NCBI GenBank assembly: GCA_903837255.1
Contig: CAILTZ010000648.1
Span: 1-11,232, forward strand
DNA from: an uncultured Pirellula sp.
GTDB taxonomy: Bacteria > Planctomycetota > Planctomycetia > Pirellulales > Pirellulaceae
Direction: 5' to 3'
Length of the DNA: 11,232 nt
Part shown: positions 1 through 7,246 of the stretch, one piece after another
Layout of the letters: every line of letters starts with the position of its first letter
How positions within the stretch are numbered: the first letter of the stretch is position 1
Translations under genes and position numbers: made by a program
Notes under the pieces: model-generated
What the model was told of the DNA's origin: nothing
Seen by the model: only the letters and a program-made list of their open reading frames with translations
Database searches by the model: none

Positions 1-193
1 CGATCCCGCATCCGTTGTCGCTTATGCGGATCAGATCGGTCCCGCCACCTTCGACCAACACCTCGATCATGCTCGCGCCGGCGTCAATGCTATTCTCAAG
101 CATCTCCTTGACAACGCTCGCAGGCCGCTCGATCACCTCCCCAGCGGCGATCTTGTTGACCAAACTTACCGGCAATTGGCGTATGATTGGCAT
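1..193 (-). CDS. mutL: DNA mismatch repair protein MutL, N-terminal fragment
   Basis: This is the first 64 codons of MutL, running off the left edge. MutL is the ATPase that links MutS mismatch recognition to downstream strand processing in the cytoplasm. The visible residues form the start of the GHKL ATPase domain. After MPIIRQLP comes the family block [16 protein letters not shown] (residues 15-30), with the catalytic Glu at E30, the Mg-binding Asn at N34 (ENSIDAGA), and the nucleotide-binding DNGCG motif at 59-63. These align with E29, N33 and D58 of E. coli MutL as I recall it. The ATG at 193 matches the usual MutL start (MPI...), and no alternative start lies just upstream in frame. An AAGGAG lies about 14 bases before it, rather far for a strong ribosome site. 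The C-terminal domain, and so whether it carries the endonuclease motif, is outside the window. Confidence 0.96.
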   Translation of the reverse strand, partial: MPIIRQLPVSLVNKIAAGEVIERPASVVKEMLENSIDAGASMIEVLVEGGGTDLIRISDNGCGI

Positions 194-287
194 CCGAGCG
201 ATGAAGGCTCCTTCTGCCGTGCGTCTTTTTGACTCTAACGAATCACTTAGAGCACGTTTATGGTTATATGGAATCGGAACTGAGAAA

Positions 288-315
288 AGTATAAGCCTAG
301 GTTGTATCCCATCAA
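288..315 (-). promoter_or_regulatory. Putative sigma70-type promoter for mutL
   Basis: On the - strand a TTGATG box (plus-strand 310-315) is followed after 16 bases by TATACT (288-293). Both are close to the sigma70 consensus. It points towards mutL and would give a 5' leader of roughly 85-90 bases. This is a pattern match only. Confidence 0.33.
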
Positions 316-358
316 GCCACAACCGGCTCGGCTCGAAGTATTCGCAACCAGACCGGTT

Positions 359-388
359 TTGAGATACACTATCTAGACGGTTTATACT
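359..388 (+). promoter_or_regulatory. Putative sigma70-type promoter for the esterase gene
   Basis: TTGAGA (359-364), an 18-base spacer and TATACT (383-388) differ from the consensus -35 and -10 by one base each. It lies 52 bases upstream of the ATG at 441 and would start a leader of about 45 bases. It may drive the esterase alone or several of the + strand genes. The rest of the 194-440 gap shows no gene or clear hairpin. Confidence 0.38.
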
Positions 389-440
389 CAAGGCCGACCC
401 CACCCTCCCTCCGCCCTGTCTATCTCAAGTCATTTCTCCC

Positions 441-1325
441 ATGCAAAAGATCCATTCTGCCGAGTCATCCAAGACAAATTGCATCTCTCCCAAGAGGCTC
501 TCGCTAGCCCTGTGCCTTGCACTCACAACAGGAGTTTTATTTGCTAGCAACCTCCTAGAGGCTGTTGGTCAAGACGCACAGGCCAAAGCTGCCCAGGCGG
601 CAGCACCTGGGGATTTGACCAAGTTCTACGAGCCGCGTGAATTCATCGGCAAGAGTGGCGAGCCGCTGAAGTACCGGCTGATCAAACCGGTCGACTACAA
701 GTTCGGCAAAAAATATCCTCTGGTTTTGTTTCTCCACGGGGCCGGCGAACGAGGCGACGACAATGCGATCACCCTCAAGCATGCCGCCAAAGACTTCGCC
801 AACCCAGAGCTTCGGACCAAGTACCCTGCCTATGTATTGATCCCGCAATGCCCAACGGGCAAGAAGTGGTCCGAGGTCGATTGGTCGAAAGACTCCAGCG
901 AGCTTCCCCAGGATCCAAGCGACGCGATGCAAAGCATCAAAGAGCTCCTCGACGAGATGGTCGAAAATGCTGGGGTCGATAAGAATCGAATCTACATCAC
1001 CGGACTTTCGATGGGCGGCTATGGAACTTGGGATGCCATCGCTCGCTACCCTGGATTCTTTGCCGCCGCTGCTCCGATCTGCGGTGGAGGTGACCCCAAG
1101 ACCGTCAGCAAATTCAAAGCCCTCCCAGTTTGGTGTTTCCATGGTGCCAAGGACTCTGTTGTCAAAGTCAATCGCAGTCGCGAGATGATCGAGGCCCTCA
1201 AGCAAGTCGGTTCGACGGTCAAGTACACCGAGTATCCTGAGGCACAGCACGATAGCTGGACGCAAACGTATGCCAACCCCGAACTCTACGACTGGATGTT
1301 CGCTCAGCGGCGAGAAAGCCAATGA
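441..1325 (+). CDS. Secreted alpha/beta-hydrolase esterase (dienelactone hydrolase / PHB-depolymerase-like)
   Basis: A 294-residue exported serine hydrolase. Residues 1-18 are a polar, Lys/Arg-containing N-region, and 19-42 are a hydrophobic signal segment, with likely cleavage around 43-50. The mature part has the alpha/beta-hydrolase layout: strand and oxyanion region LVLFLHGAGERGDD (94-107), nucleophile elbow GLSMGGYG (188-195) with Ser190, acid Asp238 in HGAKD, and His270 in EAQHDSW. This order (S-D-H) and the IPQCP segment resemble the planctomycete esterases annotated as prolyl oligopeptidase family, phospholipase/carboxylesterase or LpqC-like PHB depolymerase. The natural substrate, an ester of a polysaccharide or polyester, cannot be read from sequence. 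The ATG at 441 is the only sensible start, because the signal peptide follows directly. No Shine-Dalgarno site is visible. The cytochrome gene follows 53 bp later on the same strand. Confidence 0.85.
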   Translation: MQKIHSAESSKTNCISPKRLSLALCLALTTGVLFASNLLEAVGQDAQAKAAQAAAPGDLTKFYEPREFIGKSGEPLKYRLIKPVDYKFGKKYPLVLFLHGAGERGDDNAITLKHAAKDFANPELRTKYPAYVLIPQCPTGKKWSEVDWSKDSSELPQDPSDAMQSIKELLDEMVENAGVDKNRIYITGLSMGGYGTWDAIARYPGFFAAAAPICGGGDPKTVSKFKALPVWCFHGAKDSVVKVNRSREMIEALKQVGSTVKYTEYPEAQHDSWTQTYANPELYDWMFAQRRESQ

Positions 1326-1378
1326 GCCGATAGCGAAGTGCTCTCATCCGGTGAGTTTTCTCGTAGATCTTTAACCAC

Positions 1379-2359
1379 ATGATGCACCCGAGTTTTCGAC
1401 ACTTGCTAGCGGCCTGCTCGCTTTTGAGCTACCTCTTGGTTTTGCTGACCGCCCACTGGGTGATCGCGCAGGATGAACCTGGAACGCAGGCCCCCCCGAA
1501 GAGTGCTCCTGTCCACTGGGTCGATTTTTCGAAAGACATCGCGCCGATCCTGCGCGAGCATTGCCTGCAGTGCCACCATGGAGAGCATCCAAAAGGTGGC
1601 TTGAACATCACCGATCGCGATGCCCTTTTGGGATACATCACACCCGGCTCGATCCAAGACAGTTCGCTATGGACCGATTACCTGACAGCCAAACCGATCG
1701 CGCAAGACCTGGAGAGCTTGGTCATGCCACCGGATGGGCCGCTGCAAAAGGCAAAGCTCGCTCTGCTGAAACTTTGGATCGAAGAGGGGGCTCATTGGCC
1801 TCAGGAGGACAAACTCGATGCGCAAAAGGACCAGCCAGACGCAGCGGCTTTGGCGACCGATGCATCATTGCCCCGCAGGCTCTATCTGGCAATTGGATAT
1901 TTCCATCCAGCAGTGGTCCATTTTCCAGTCGCACTACTGTCTCTTGCTGGGATCAGCATCGTCTTGTCATGGTTCTTTGGGCAAGGCTGCGTTCGCTTTG
2001 CCTATGTGTGCTTGGTCCTAGGTGCTCTGGGTGCCCTCTCGTCGGCCGTGATGGGCTGGTCGTTTGCCGAGATCCGAGGATTTTCCAGCTGGACCGAAAT
2101 GATATCGAGCAAAGCCGATGAACGGCAAAGCAATGAGTTCTTTCACCGTTGGCTCGGAACCCTTACGGCTCTTGCCAGCACCGTCGCTGCCTGGATGGCT
2201 TACCGCGCCGGCAAACCCGACGGCACCAGAAACGGCTGGGGCTGGAAAACCGCCGTCTTGGTCTTAGCCGCTCTGGTCGGGATCGTCGGGCACCAAGGGG
2301 GCGAAATGGTTTACGGGGATATCTTTGCCCAAGCCCTACAGCAATTCAACGGTCGCTAA
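1379..2359 (+). CDS. Planctomycete-type cytochrome c domain fused to DUF2231 membrane domain
   Basis: A 326-residue protein in two parts. After a signal peptide or anchor (about 9-30), residues 47-140 match the planctomycete cytochrome c family (PSCyt1). They show one heme-attachment motif CLQCH (62-66), the following KGGLN and PGS segments, a probable distal ligand Met116 in MPPDGPL, and the closing LWIEEGAHWP. Residues 165-315 match DUF2231: FHPAVVHFP (175-183), about four hydrophobic spans (roughly 177-199, 206-228, 258-275, 290-307), a conserved FHRWLG (255-260) and GHQGGEMVYG (304-313). The cytochrome domain should face the periplasm, with the DUF2231 part in the membrane. The conserved His residues at 176, 181, 256 and 305 could bind heme or metal, but that is inference. 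The likely role is electron transfer; the partner is unknown. Two tandem ATGs (1379, 1382) could start it, and no clear ribosome site is seen. Confidence 0.87.
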   Translation: MMHPSFRHLLAACSLLSYLLVLLTAHWVIAQDEPGTQAPPKSAPVHWVDFSKDIAPILREHCLQCHHGEHPKGGLNITDRDALLGYITPGSIQDSSLWTDYLTAKPIAQDLESLVMPPDGPLQKAKLALLKLWIEEGAHWPQEDKLDAQKDQPDAAALATDASLPRRLYLAIGYFHPAVVHFPVALLSLAGISIVLSWFFGQGCVRFAYVCLVLGALGALSSAVMGWSFAEIRGFSSWTEMISSKADERQSNEFFHRWLGTLTALASTVAAWMAYRAGKPDGTRNGWGWKTAVLVLAALVGIVGHQGGEMVYGDIFAQALQQFNGR

Positions 2360-2466
2360 GCGTTTGTTGTTTTCTTCGCGTCTTCGGATCGAGTACACTG
2401 ATACCGCTTCAAATTGCACCCCGGATTTCACTGTCGAGTCATTCTCTTTGTTTTCAAACCATCAAC

Positions 2467-2922
2467 ATGCTTCATAGTCAACTGATCCATCCGGAGATCC
2501 TGCACATCTTGGCTGCAGCCGGCCATCATGCAACGATCCTCATCGCCGATGGCAACTACCCAGCCTCGAGCAAACGCGGCCCGCGATCTCAAGTCGTCAG
2601 CCTCAACCTCATGCCCGGCGTGGTGACTTGCGATCAAGTTCTCCAAGCCATCCTTTCGGCCATTCCCGTCGAAGCCATCCGGACGATGGAGACTGAAAAA
2701 TCTGGGCCTTATGCGCTGGAATCCGATCCGCCGGTCTGGAGTCAGTACCGTAAAACCATCCGTGCTGCTGGATTGGATTTGGATCTCCAACCAGTCGACA
2801 AATGGGAGTTCTACGCGGCAGTGGCCACCGAGGACCATGTCCTAACGGTCCAAACCGCCGATACCCAACGCTACGCGAACATCCTGCTATCGGTGGGCGT
2901 TCGCATGTTTCCCCAAGGTTGA
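2467..2922 (+). CDS. RbsD/FucU-family sugar mutarotase
   Basis: A 151-residue cytoplasmic protein of the RbsD/FucU family. These proteins speed interconversion of sugar anomers or ring forms (L-fucose for FucU, D-ribose pyranose/furanose for RbsD). The N-terminus LIHPEILHILAAAGHH (6-21), with the family catalytic His at H20, then IADGNYPA with D28, and the C-terminal RYANILLSVGV (135-145) with Y136 and N138, are the family active-site elements. The N-terminal block resembles FucU more than RbsD, but the natural sugar cannot be decided. Length is close to the usual 140 or so residues. The reading frame is open upstream to 2149, but homology begins at the ATG at 2467 and the extension only overlaps the cytochrome gene in another frame. 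The 107-bp gap before it is AT-richer than its surroundings and holds no gene. A weak TTTCTT-N17-TACACT promoter-like pair lies at 2371-2399. No Shine-Dalgarno site is seen. Confidence 0.85.
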   Translation: MLHSQLIHPEILHILAAAGHHATILIADGNYPASSKRGPRSQVVSLNLMPGVVTCDQVLQAILSAIPVEAIRTMETEKSGPYALESDPPVWSQYRKTIRAAGLDLDLQPVDKWEFYAAVATEDHVLTVQTADTQRYANILLSVGVRMFPQG

Positions 2923-2969
2923 TCGCCACGAAATCGATTGCCAACTATCCGCGTGATTGGACTGATTCG

Positions 2970-2974
2970 AAAGG
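2970..2974 (+). promoter_or_regulatory. Ribosome binding site choosing the 2983 start
   Basis: AAAGG lies 8 bases before the ATG at 2983. It favours this start over the upstream in-frame TTG at 2938 and the ATG at 2992, and it places the signal peptide at the very N-terminus. Confidence 0.5.
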
Positions 2975-2982
2975 TTCTTGCG

Positions 2983-4260
2983 ATGCTTCAGATGATCCGA
3001 TTGAAAGTCCCGTTGGTGCTGCTGATTTCAGGAATTGTATTCCCCAACCCACCAGAGGCTCTCTCACAGGAATCACCAGCCAATCGATTCCGGGGCAATC
3101 AAGGCTTGGGAGCCTACGAAGAGTGCTCTGTGGCGATCCCATGGAAGGACCAGTCGATCTCCAAGGTCGACCTACCCGGGATCGGCAACGGGTCACCAGT
3201 GCTGTGGCAAGACTCTGCCAACGGCTCCCGTGCTTACGTGCTCTCGGCCTCGGCAACAGACGCGACTCGCCACGTGTTCGCAATCGATCTAGCGAATAAT
3301 AAGGTGTTGTGGGCAACGTCGTATCCGTCGGCCAAGCATCGGCTGCATCAGTTCACCACGTATGCTTCGTCGACTCCAGCCGTCGACCAAAGCGGCGTCT
3401 ATGTCGCTTGGGGGGAGCCCGAGCACGTCTATGTCAAGCATCTGGGGCACGACGGCCAGGAGCGTTGGACGCGAGACTTTGGACGCTATGTTTCCCAGCA
3501 TGGCTTTGCGACCTCACCGATGCTTTTGGACGGCAAACTCTATCTGCTCGATAGCCAAGATGCTGAGGAACTCGAAGCGGGCGTGGCGCCCGGAGAGGAC
3601 CGTATGCTGGCCCTGGATGCCAAGACCGGCCAAACCCTCTGGGAGCGTAAGTTACCGACCAAGCGGGTTTGCTATGGGCTTCCCAGCGTCCGAACGCTTG
3701 CCGATGGCTCGAAGGAACTGGTCTGTGCGACCACTGCGATGGGGATTTTTGGGATGGATCCTAGCACTGGGGAAATCCGATGGAATCACGATTGCTTCAA
3801 GCAGCGAGTCTGCTCCTCGACCTTGCTGGTAGGACCCCTTGCCATCGCCTCGCACGGTTCGGGTGGTGGGCGGGACAACATGCTGGTAGCCTACGACATG
3901 GACTCCAAAAAAGAACGGTTCCGCATTCAACGCGCAGCCCCTTACGTGCCGACCGCGGTAGCCAAGGGCGACTTGCTGTTTCTCTGGTCGGATGCCGGGA
4001 TCGTCTCGTGCGTGCGGCTCGACGATGGCCAAGTCCTTTGGAGCGAACGCATCGGAGGCAATTTTTTCTCCTCGCCGATCCTTGTAGGCAACCGCTTGCT
4101 GAACGTCTCAGACACTGGCAACGTGACGATCCTTGCTGCTGGCGACAAATTTGAAAAAATCGCCACGATAAGCACCGATGCGACCGTGCGATCGACGCTG
4201 GTCGCTTCCCAGGACATGCTGCTGCTGAGAACCTACGAGCAGCTTTGGATCATCCGCTGA
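2983..4260 (+). CDS. Exported PQQ-like beta-propeller repeat protein
   Basis: A 425-residue protein with an N-terminal signal segment (about 5-30, Arg/Lys then a hydrophobic run, cleavage near ALSQE). The rest is a series of propeller blades of the PQQ-like/BamB-like superfamily. The recurring blade signature is a residue pair DxxTG or DDG followed by a Trp: LDAKTGQTLW (211-220), MDPSTGEIRW (258-267) and LDDGQVLW (346-353). A looser copy is LANNKVLW (103-110). Such proteins act in the periplasm or envelope as scaffolds or, less often, as quinoprotein dehydrogenases. No CxxCH heme motif or clear PQQ-dehydrogenase active site is visible, so a scaffold or sensor role is more likely, though unproven. 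It starts 60 bp after the RbsD/FucU gene and ends 24 bp before hpt, so it is probably cotranscribed with both. Confidence 0.85.
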   Translation: MLQMIRLKVPLVLLISGIVFPNPPEALSQESPANRFRGNQGLGAYEECSVAIPWKDQSISKVDLPGIGNGSPVLWQDSANGSRAYVLSASATDATRHVFAIDLANNKVLWATSYPSAKHRLHQFTTYASSTPAVDQSGVYVAWGEPEHVYVKHLGHDGQERWTRDFGRYVSQHGFATSPMLLDGKLYLLDSQDAEELEAGVAPGEDRMLALDAKTGQTLWERKLPTKRVCYGLPSVRTLADGSKELVCATTAMGIFGMDPSTGEIRWNHDCFKQRVCSSTLLVGPLAIASHGSGGGRDNMLVAYDMDSKKERFRIQRAAPYVPTAVAKGDLLFLWSDAGIVSCVRLDDGQVLWSERIGGNFFSSPILVGNRLLNVSDTGNVTILAAGDKFEKIATISTDATVRSTLVASQDMLLLRTYEQLWIIR

Positions 4261-4284
4261 GAAAGAACTAGCCGAAAGCACGGT

Positions 4285-4824
4285 ATGAAAGTACTGATCG
4301 ACCAAGAACAGATCCGTCGTGGGATCGACCAGCTCGGTGCCAAGCTCAACGCTCAGTATGGCCCAGAGCCGATTACCGTCGTAGCGATCATGACAGGTAG
4401 TCTGGTGATGCTCGCCGACTTGATCCGCTGCCTGGAAATGCCGCTTCGCATCAGCCTGATTCGAGCTTCGTCGTATCGAGGTGGAGTCTCGTCCGGTGAG
4501 CTACACGTCGAAGAAATCCAGCGGCTCGACATCCAAGACCGCGATATCCTGCTTATCGATGACATCTACGACACAGGGAAAACGCTGCTCGAGGTTTCCA
4601 AGCGACTCAAGGAACTTAGACCAAGATCCTTGAAAACAGCAGTGTTCTTGAACAAACAAGGGACAAGCCAAGTGCAACTCAAACCTGACTACAGTGTGTT
4701 TGATATCCCAAACCGATTCGTCGTCGGCTATGGTTTGGACTACGATGACTACTATCGCAATCTGCCTTATGTAGCCGTTCTGGAACAGTCTGATCTTGAG
4801 CAACATCACCGGGCTGCTAGATAA
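4285..4824 (+). CDS. hpt: Hypoxanthine (guanine) phosphoribosyltransferase
   Basis: A 179-residue cytoplasmic purine-salvage enzyme that joins hypoxanthine or guanine to PRPP, giving IMP or GMP and pyrophosphate. The PRPP-binding motif ILLIDDIYDTGKTL is at 88-101. The pyrophosphate loop IMTGSLVMLADL is at 35-46, the flexible loop Ser-Ser-Tyr at 62-64, the purine-contacting Lys at K124 (FLNKQ), and the C-terminal signature FVVGYGLDYDDYYRNLPYV at 145-163. Full family length with all motifs in order supports an active enzyme. The ATG at 4285 begins directly with the family-typical MKVLID, preceded by only a weak GAAAG. It sits 24 bp after the propeller gene and 62 bp before the glycosyltransferase pair. 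No functional link to either side is obvious. Confidence 0.95.
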   Translation: MKVLIDQEQIRRGIDQLGAKLNAQYGPEPITVVAIMTGSLVMLADLIRCLEMPLRISLIRASSYRGGVSSGELHVEEIQRLDIQDRDILLIDDIYDTGKTLLEVSKRLKELRPRSLKTAVFLNKQGTSQVQLKPDYSVFDIPNRFVVGYGLDYDDYYRNLPYVAVLEQSDLEQHHRAAR

Positions 4825-4886
4825 ATGGCAACCCTCAAGCGTGACAGTCGATAATAGGCGCAAGTAGATGCTAGGCTGATCAGTTA

Positions 4887-6128
4887 ATGGCTACCGCGGA
4901 ATCACCAACTCTATCGAGCCCCACGACCCACTCCCCGCTGAGGGTCCAAGTCGTCGCGCGGAGCTACTGGCCAATTGCCGACGAACCGAGCCAAAGGCTC
5001 ATGCACACCCTGGACGCTTGGAACTCGATCGGTATCCAATCCTCGGTACTGACAACCCGATGGAACAACAACTGGCCGGACAAAGCCGCCTTGCGCTCGG
5101 TCCGGGTCGAACGCCTCCTGCCTGCCCCAACCTCCTCATGGAACGAAACCCATTTTCAACGCAACCTGACAAAATGGCTTTTCAAAAGTGCGGATACTTT
5201 TGATGCGATCTATGTCGATGCCGCCGATAGTCTGCTCTCGGCCGTCGTTCCCAAGGCCAATGCGATGGGCAAACCCGTGCTGTGCCGATTCAGCCACGAC
5301 CAGGCCTCCTGCCCCATACCCAGATCCCTGGGAACATACTTCCCTTCAAATCCATCGATATCCGACTCGCTTCGCAAATGCGCTGCGGTGGTGGCCGACC
5401 ACCGCCGAGGTTACCAAGATCTGATCGAGATGGGAGTTAGCAAGGAGCGAAGTGTTTGGATTCCGGATGCGGTGTTTGAACCTGCGCAGCGCTCCGAAGC
5501 CAAACGAGCGATGGCTCGTAACGCCCTGTTCGACGTCTCCGGGGATTTAGCGATCCCGACCCAAACCCATCTGCTGCTGCACTTTGGGGAAACCTCCCTG
5601 AGCCAGCTTCAAGTCGTCCTACAATCCATCTGCGATCTTCTCGATCGGGGGATACCCGTCCGCATGTGGCTGATCAATCCCGGACAAGATGCGCCCAAGA
5701 TCTACGAATGGCTGAGGCTCCAAGGATGGCATCGCGAAGTCTTGATCTTTGACGGATTTGATGTTTTGGAAGATCTGATTTGCATCGCCGATTTGGTACT
5801 CGTTTCGAATCCGGCATGCTCGCTGCAATACTCGACACGCTTGGCTCTAGAATCCCAGGTACCCTTGATCGCAGCGCTGGATCCTAGAGTGTCGGATTGG
5901 ATGCCCGAAACGCCGCTGATGAAATGGTATTATTCGAGGGAATCTCTCGGCGATCAACTTGCCGATTGGATCGCGCACCGTGCGCAGTGGGAGGCCCAAG
6001 CCGTAGCGCTTCGCAGGCATTACCAACGCCACCATCCGACGAGCCACTGGCTCGATCGCTGGAGCAGTATTTTCGCAAAAGCCTTGTTGCAAAGCTCTAG
6101 CTCGCCGGCGGAAAAGAGGTCCAAGTGA
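4887..6128 (+). CDS. Divergent GT-B fold glycosyltransferase-like protein, degenerate active site
   Basis: A 413-residue soluble protein with the two-domain layout of GT4-type glycosyltransferases. The N-terminal Rossmann-like domain starts at LRVQVVARSYWP (18-29), followed by GIQSSVLTTRWNNNWP (49-64). A linker is near 190-215. The C-terminal domain runs from THLLLHFGE (227-235) through LIFDGF (286-291) and ADLVLVSNP (301-309). The key donor-site features are altered. The Gly-Gly acceptor loop is Asp-Glu (32-33). The Arg and Lys that hold the nucleotide diphosphate in the family GRxxxxKG motif are missing at HFGETSLSQ (232-240). The EX7E motif reads Q314...E322. It may therefore be a non-catalytic or atypical transferase. 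Its TGA overlaps the GTG start of a canonical GT4 gene by 4 bases, implying coupled translation and perhaps a physical partner. No strong ribosome site precedes the ATG at 4887. Confidence 0.72.
   Translation: MATAESPTLSSPTTHSPLRVQVVARSYWPIADEPSQRLMHTLDAWNSIGIQSSVLTTRWNNNWPDKAALRSVRVERLLPAPTSSWNETHFQRNLTKWLFKSADTFDAIYVDAADSLLSAVVPKANAMGKPVLCRFSHDQASCPIPRSLGTYFPSNPSISDSLRKCAAVVADHRRGYQDLIEMGVSKERSVWIPDAVFEPAQRSEAKRAMARNALFDVSGDLAIPTQTHLLLHFGETSLSQLQVVLQSICDLLDRGIPVRMWLINPGQDAPKIYEWLRLQGWHREVLIFDGFDVLEDLICIADLVLVSNPACSLQYSTRLALESQVPLIAALDPRVSDWMPETPLMKWYYSRESLGDQLADWIAHRAQWEAQAVALRRHYQRHHPTSHWLDRWSSIFAKALLQSSSSPAEKRSK
6114..6119 (+). promoter_or_regulatory. Ribosome binding site for the GTG-started GT4 gene
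   Basis: AAGAGG lies 5 bases before the GTG at 6125, inside the last codons of the preceding gene. It supports that non-ATG start and the 4-base overlap. Confidence 0.55.
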
Positions 6129-7246
6129 ACCAAGCATCTGGGAAGATCAAGGTCTGCTTGATCATTCCGACGCTCGATCAGGGAGGTGCGGAAAAGCAGC
6201 TTGCGATGCTTGCCTGTGGCTTGGATCGAAATAACTTCGAGCCTTCGGTGATCGTCTTGACCAGAACCGGACCGCTGGAATCCCAGTTGCAGGCCGCTGG
6301 TGTGCCGGTGCATCTGATCGGCAAGAACACAACGGCTGACCCTTGGGCCTGGACGAAACTCCTGCGAACTATACGACAAATAAAACCAGACATTGTTCAC
6401 ACCTGGATCTTTGCCGCCAACGCTTATGGCCGCTCGGCTGCGCTGTGGGCCAAGGTGCCGTGCATCGTCGGCTCGGAACGTTCCGTCGATCCTTGGAAAG
6501 GCACATGGCAATTATCCATCGATCGTTTTCTAGCCAAACGGACCCATGGATTGTCAACCAACAGCCCCGGGGTGGTGGACTTTTACCATGGCCACGGCGT
6601 GGATCGATCGAACTTTACAATCATCCCCAACGGGATCATGCCTCGGGATGCAAAGCTTGAGATTACTCGCCAGGAAGCATTCGAGCGATTGGGTATCCCG
6701 CTAAATCAACACCTGATCCTTTCGATCGGAAGGCTATGGCATCAGAAAGGCTACAAGGACCTGATTTGGTCGGCCGAGATGCTGCGGATCCTGCGAAACG
6801 ATGTTTGCTATGTGGTATTAGGAGAAGGCCCGGAGCGAGAGCGCCTCGAGGCCTACCGCGACAACGTCCGGGCTGCCGCCTCAGTGCACTTCGTCGGCCA
6901 TCGCTCCGATGCCATGCAGATCCTTCCCCATGCGGATTTGCTTTGGAACGGCAGTCTTTACGAAGGCCAATCGAATGTCATTCTCGAGGCCATGCAAGCC
7001 GGCGTGCTGGTCATGGCTACCGATATCCCAGGAAACCGAGACCTTATCGAAAACGAAAAAACCGGTATCCTTTTCCAAGTCGGTGATATCGATCGACTCA
7101 TGCGGATATCGAATCAATTGCTCGATGATACCCAGCAGAGCAATTGCATCATCCAAGCCGCCCGCGAGCTAGTCGCCCGCGAGCACTCCGCCCCAATGAT
7201 GATCCAACGCCATGAAGCTTGGTACCGCAAGCTGTTGCAACGATGA
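6125..7246 (+). CDS. GT4-family glycosyltransferase
   Basis: A 373-residue GT-B retaining glycosyltransferase of family GT4, which moves a sugar from a nucleotide-sugar donor to an acceptor in the cytoplasm, usually for envelope polysaccharide or lipid-linked glycan. All key elements are present: KVCLIIPTLDQGGAEKQL (9-26) with the Gly-Gly acceptor loop; KPDIVHTW (87-94); IIPNGI (166-171); the diphosphate-binding GRLWHQKGY with R203 and K208; VVLGEGPER (230-238); VHFVGHRSD (254-262); and the EX7E motif, E280 to E288, in SLYEGQSNVILEAM. No membrane span is obvious, so membrane association would be peripheral. The donor sugar and acceptor cannot be read. It begins with GTG, overlapping the previous stop by 4 bases, and its own TGA overlaps the next ATG by 4 bases. 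It therefore sits in the centre of a translationally coupled trio. Confidence 0.93.
   Translation: MNQASGKIKVCLIIPTLDQGGAEKQLAMLACGLDRNNFEPSVIVLTRTGPLESQLQAAGVPVHLIGKNTTADPWAWTKLLRTIRQIKPDIVHTWIFAANAYGRSAALWAKVPCIVGSERSVDPWKGTWQLSIDRFLAKRTHGLSTNSPGVVDFYHGHGVDRSNFTIIPNGIMPRDAKLEITRQEAFERLGIPLNQHLILSIGRLWHQKGYKDLIWSAEMLRILRNDVCYVVLGEGPERERLEAYRDNVRAAASVHFVGHRSDAMQILPHADLLWNGSLYEGQSNVILEAMQAGVLVMATDIPGNRDLIENEKTGILFQVGDIDRLMRISNQLLDDTQQSNCIIQAARELVAREHSAPMMIQRHEAWYRKLLQR

Noticed and set aside
15..362. 115-codon open frame on the + strand
   Set aside because: It lies antisense to the mutL start, which has clear family motifs. Its translation resembles nothing known and it continues into the promoter region.
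555..1322. 255-codon open frame on the - strand
   Set aside because: It is fully antisense to the esterase gene, which has a complete catalytic triad and signal peptide. Long antisense frames are common in GC-rich genes.
1561..2121. 186-codon open frame on the + strand in another frame
   Set aside because: It lies inside the cytochrome/DUF2231 gene and has low-complexity, Arg-rich shadow composition without motifs.
2149..2466. N-terminal extension of the RbsD/FucU frame
   Set aside because: The extension overlaps the cytochrome gene in another frame and is not conserved in the family. The protein begins at the ATG at 2467.
2802..3299. 165-codon + strand frame spanning the RbsD/FucU and propeller gene junction
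   Set aside because: It overlaps two well-supported genes in a different frame and shows no recognisable domain.
4825..4854. Tiny ATG-started frame of nine codons right after the hpt stop
   Set aside because: It is too short, has no ribosome site or recognisable leader features, and is followed by no attenuator-like hairpin.
6020..6511. 163-codon open frame on the - strand across the glycosyltransferase junction
   Set aside because: It is antisense to the ends of two convincing coding genes and has no motif.
7219..7242. GTG start giving a longer LarA-like protein
   Set aside because: It would overlap the GT4 gene by 28 bases. The ATG at 7243 gives the same ATGA-type junction style as the preceding gene pair.
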